DNA of 64,000 nucleotides from Roseovarius sp. Pro17 (GTDB lineage: Bacteria; Pseudomonadota; Alphaproteobacteria; Rhodobacterales; Rhodobacteraceae), in assembly GCF_035599575.1 (NCBI RefSeq), contig NZ_CP141179.1:2170001-2234000 (forward strand). Reading direction: 5' to 3'. Both the position numbers and the translations under genes were made by a program. Of this stretch, positions 62,295 through 64,000 are shown in pieces (position 1 is the first letter of the stretch; each line of letters starts with the position of its first letter). A model generated the notes under the pieces. That model worked only from the letters and a program-made list of their open reading frames with translations. It was not told where the DNA came from and ran no database searches.

Positions 62295-62870
62295 TCAGGT
62301 ATCCTCGCCCCTGCGCAGCAATTCCTCGATCAACGCGCCACCCGACGCGGGGCCATCGCCCCCGCCAAAGCGCAGTTCGCCGCTGGAATAGTCAGTACCA
62401 TAGCTGCGCGCCAGCGTCACGACCTGCGCCAGCCCCGAAATCAGATGCGCCTTGTCCAGCCCCTCCAGTGGATGCACAAAGACCGACCAGACCAGCCCCT
62501 GCGCGATCGCATAGCGACCATCCAGCGCGCTATCGAAATTGGCCTGCAGCATGCGCGCCAGATCATCGGCGTCCAGACCGGCTGTGATGCGGACCGGCAC
62601 CATGGCGCGCAGACGCCCAGCATCTGTGTCGGCGACAACCAGAACGACCTGCGCGCCGATGCGCAGCCGCCAGCCGTGGCCCTGCCGCACCGCCTGCGGA
62701 TCCAGAGCGTGCAAGATCTGGCCCAGCCGATCAATGCTCATGCAATCAGCACCCGATGAGACCGGCGCATCGGGCGGGGTATCCCCGGCTGATATGTCCT
62801 GCGCCCAAACGGCACCGGCCGCGATGATCGCGATAGCGGCGCCGATCAGCGCCTTTCTGGTGAGCGACAT
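62295..62870 (-). CDS. Secreted conserved hypothetical protein
   Basis: The 191-residue protein starts at ATG 62870 with GGGAG six bases upstream. It has a signal peptide (residues 1-23, SLTRKALIGAAIAIIAAGAV, cleavage after VWA). The mature domain shows LHALDPQAVRQGHGWRLRIG, DADDLARMLQANFDSALDG and a Gly-rich C-terminal GGGDGPASGGALIEELL. This helix-strand layout resembles YbjN/CesT-like chaperone folds, which is a weak guess. Location is probably periplasmic. Confidence 0.65.
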   Translation of the reverse strand: MSLTRKALIGAAIAIIAAGAVWAQDISAGDTPPDAPVSSGADCMSIDRLGQILHALDPQAVRQGHGWRLRIGAQVVLVVADTDAGRLRAMVPVRITAGLDADDLARMLQANFDSALDGRYAIAQGLVWSVFVHPLEGLDKAHLISGLAQVVTLARSYGTDYSSGELRFGGGDGPASGGALIEELLRRGEDT

Positions 62871-63052
62871 ATATTCTCCCTCACGCCGTACCCCGCGACC
62901 CTGCCACCCGATAGGTGCGCCAATCAACTTGCTGTGTAAAATTTTACTCAAAAACCTGCCGATCCACCCATCGATCCACACCCGGCGCTCACCGCTTGCG
63001 TCCGGCGGCGTTGCGCGCCATTCTGCGCCTTAGGTATCATCGGGCAGACCAC

Positions 63053-63997
63053 ATGACACAGAAGACCACATGGGGCCTCGTGTCGACGATCAAGGCCCCG
63101 ACAGGCGCGATCCTGAATTTCGCCGCCCACCACCTCGATATCGGCGCGCACCGCATCCACATTTTCCTAGACGAGGATTGCCCCAAGGCGCGCCGCGCCC
63201 TCGCGGCCCATCCGCGTTGCACAGTCACCGTGACCGACGATGCCTATTGGACCAAACGCCGCGAGCGCCCGGACAAACATCAGGCGCGCCAGACGATAAA
63301 CGCGACCCGCGCCTATCGCCGCAGACCAGGTGTGGATTGGCTGGCTCATATCGACGTGGATGAATTCCTGCATCCCGATGGCGCGCCACTGGTCGAACAA
63401 CTGGCCGCCCTGCCCCAATCCGCGCGCACCGCCCGCGTGCGCCCGATCGAGGCACTCGCCCCGATCAACGGCGACGCGCCCGGATTATTCAAAGGCTGCC
63501 ATCCGCGCCAAAGCCCCCGCAACACCCAGACCGAAGAGATTTATCCGACCTACGGCGCACTGCTAAACGGCGGCTTTCTCAGCCATGTGGCGGGCAAGAT
63601 ATTTGTGCGGACAGGTCAGGAAAAGGTCAGTCTGCGCATCCACAACGCCTTTGATGAGGCGGGCCAGATCGCCAACGATCACGACCTCACCGAAACGCAC
63701 CTGTGCCATCTTCACGCGCCCAGTTGGGAGGCATGGCAAAGCGCCTATCGCTTCCGACTCGCCCGTGGCTCGTACCGCCCGGACCTGAAGGGCGCGCCCA
63801 GCATCCCGACGACGATGCACGCCCTCTTTAACGCGATCGAGCAGGATGGCGGCGAGGCCGCGCTGCGCGCCTTCTATGACGAGGTCTGCACTGCTACAGC
63901 TGCCTTGTGCGCGCGGCTTGAGGCGCGCGGGCTGCTGCATAGGATTGATCTGGATCTGAACGCCAAACGCGCGCGCCATTTTCCGGATTTCTACTAA
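63053..63997 (+). CDS. Glycosyltransferase family 2-type protein
   Basis: The 314-residue protein begins MTQKTTWGLVSTIKAPTGAI and has the GT-A style DxD motif D101-x-D103 in WLAHIDVDEFLHP, plus a His/Asp-rich central part and LAHIDVDEF followed by GALLNGGFLSHVAGKIFVRT. It matches the Glyco_tranf_2_4 type found in roseobacter surface-polysaccharide genes. A nucleotide-sugar donor and a cell-surface acceptor are inferred. ATG 63053 is used; the upstream open frame overlaps the secreted-protein promoter. It ends three bases before the window end. Confidence 0.85.
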   Translation: MTQKTTWGLVSTIKAPTGAILNFAAHHLDIGAHRIHIFLDEDCPKARRALAAHPRCTVTVTDDAYWTKRRERPDKHQARQTINATRAYRRRPGVDWLAHIDVDEFLHPDGAPLVEQLAALPQSARTARVRPIEALAPINGDAPGLFKGCHPRQSPRNTQTEEIYPTYGALLNGGFLSHVAGKIFVRTGQEKVSLRIHNAFDEAGQIANDHDLTETHLCHLHAPSWEAWQSAYRFRLARGSYRPDLKGAPSIPTTMHALFNAIEQDGGEAALRAFYDEVCTATAALCARLEARGLLHRIDLDLNAKRARHFPDFY

Positions 63998-64000
63998 AGC

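Noticed and set aside
1..64000. CRISPR arrays, tRNA or rRNA genes
   Set aside because: No regularly spaced direct repeats, no cloverleaf-like segments with CCA-type ends and no conserved rRNA stretches were noticed; a tRNA scan would be decisive.

Overview
The window looks like chromosome from a Rhodobacteraceae (Roseobacter-group) alphaproteobacterium. Evidence for this is the high-GC coding style, the alphaproteobacterial ChvI-ChvG-HprK-EIIA-HPr-RapZ block beside pckA, a C-terminal-only HprK, the F1-ATPase zeta subunit (DUF1476), tandem deformylase genes, and a methionine synthase that appears split into separate proteins. No rRNA, tRNA or CRISPR array was recognised.

Layout. 1-6.3 kb: a truncated FAD oxidoreductase, then an overlapping run of ispH, a DUF3429 protein, a methyltransferase, rnhA and a TRIC-type channel, facing fmt and two deformylase genes, one of which lacks catalytic residues. 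6.4-15.2 kb: MalY/PatB-type lyase, cobD, a lytic transglycosylase, smc, a GNAT protein and small conserved proteins. 15.3-26.8 kb: a reductive pyrimidine-degradation locus with PreT-PreA, a RutR-like regulator, an M20 amidohydrolase, dihydropyrimidinase and a complete NMT1/SsuA-type ABC transporter. It carries a near-perfect RutR operator and ends in a strong terminator. 26.9-35.8 kb: aroA, an acyltransferase, the regulatory PTS block, chvG/chvI and pckA.

35.8-48.5 kb is accessory. It is bounded by an intact IS3-type element on the left and a decayed IS5-type transposase on the right. In between are an APC permease operon with three very small membrane proteins, a carbon-nitrogen hydrolase pseudogene, a C45-type autoproteolytic hydrolase, a plasmid-like KorA/ParC-type protein, an ATP-grasp ligase with a repeat-bearing N-terminal extension, and a TRAP transporter. 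An ATP-grasp enzyme and an N-acyl hydrolase surrounded by importers suggest handling of an amide-linked compound, but the substrate cannot be read from sequence.

48.5-64 kb returns to core functions: RNase E, a DctB/DctD pair whose regulator lacks the sigma-54 contact loop, purC-purS-purQ, the zeta subunit, and a locus with a homocysteine methyltransferase, a corrinoid protein and a DUF1638 protein, probably three parts of a split methionine synthase. It ends with grxD, bolA, a periplasmic protein and a glycosyltransferase. Several genes here are shorter than 60 codons: a 55-residue membrane protein in the permease operon (39814-39981) and another just before the DUF1638 gene (60586-60753).
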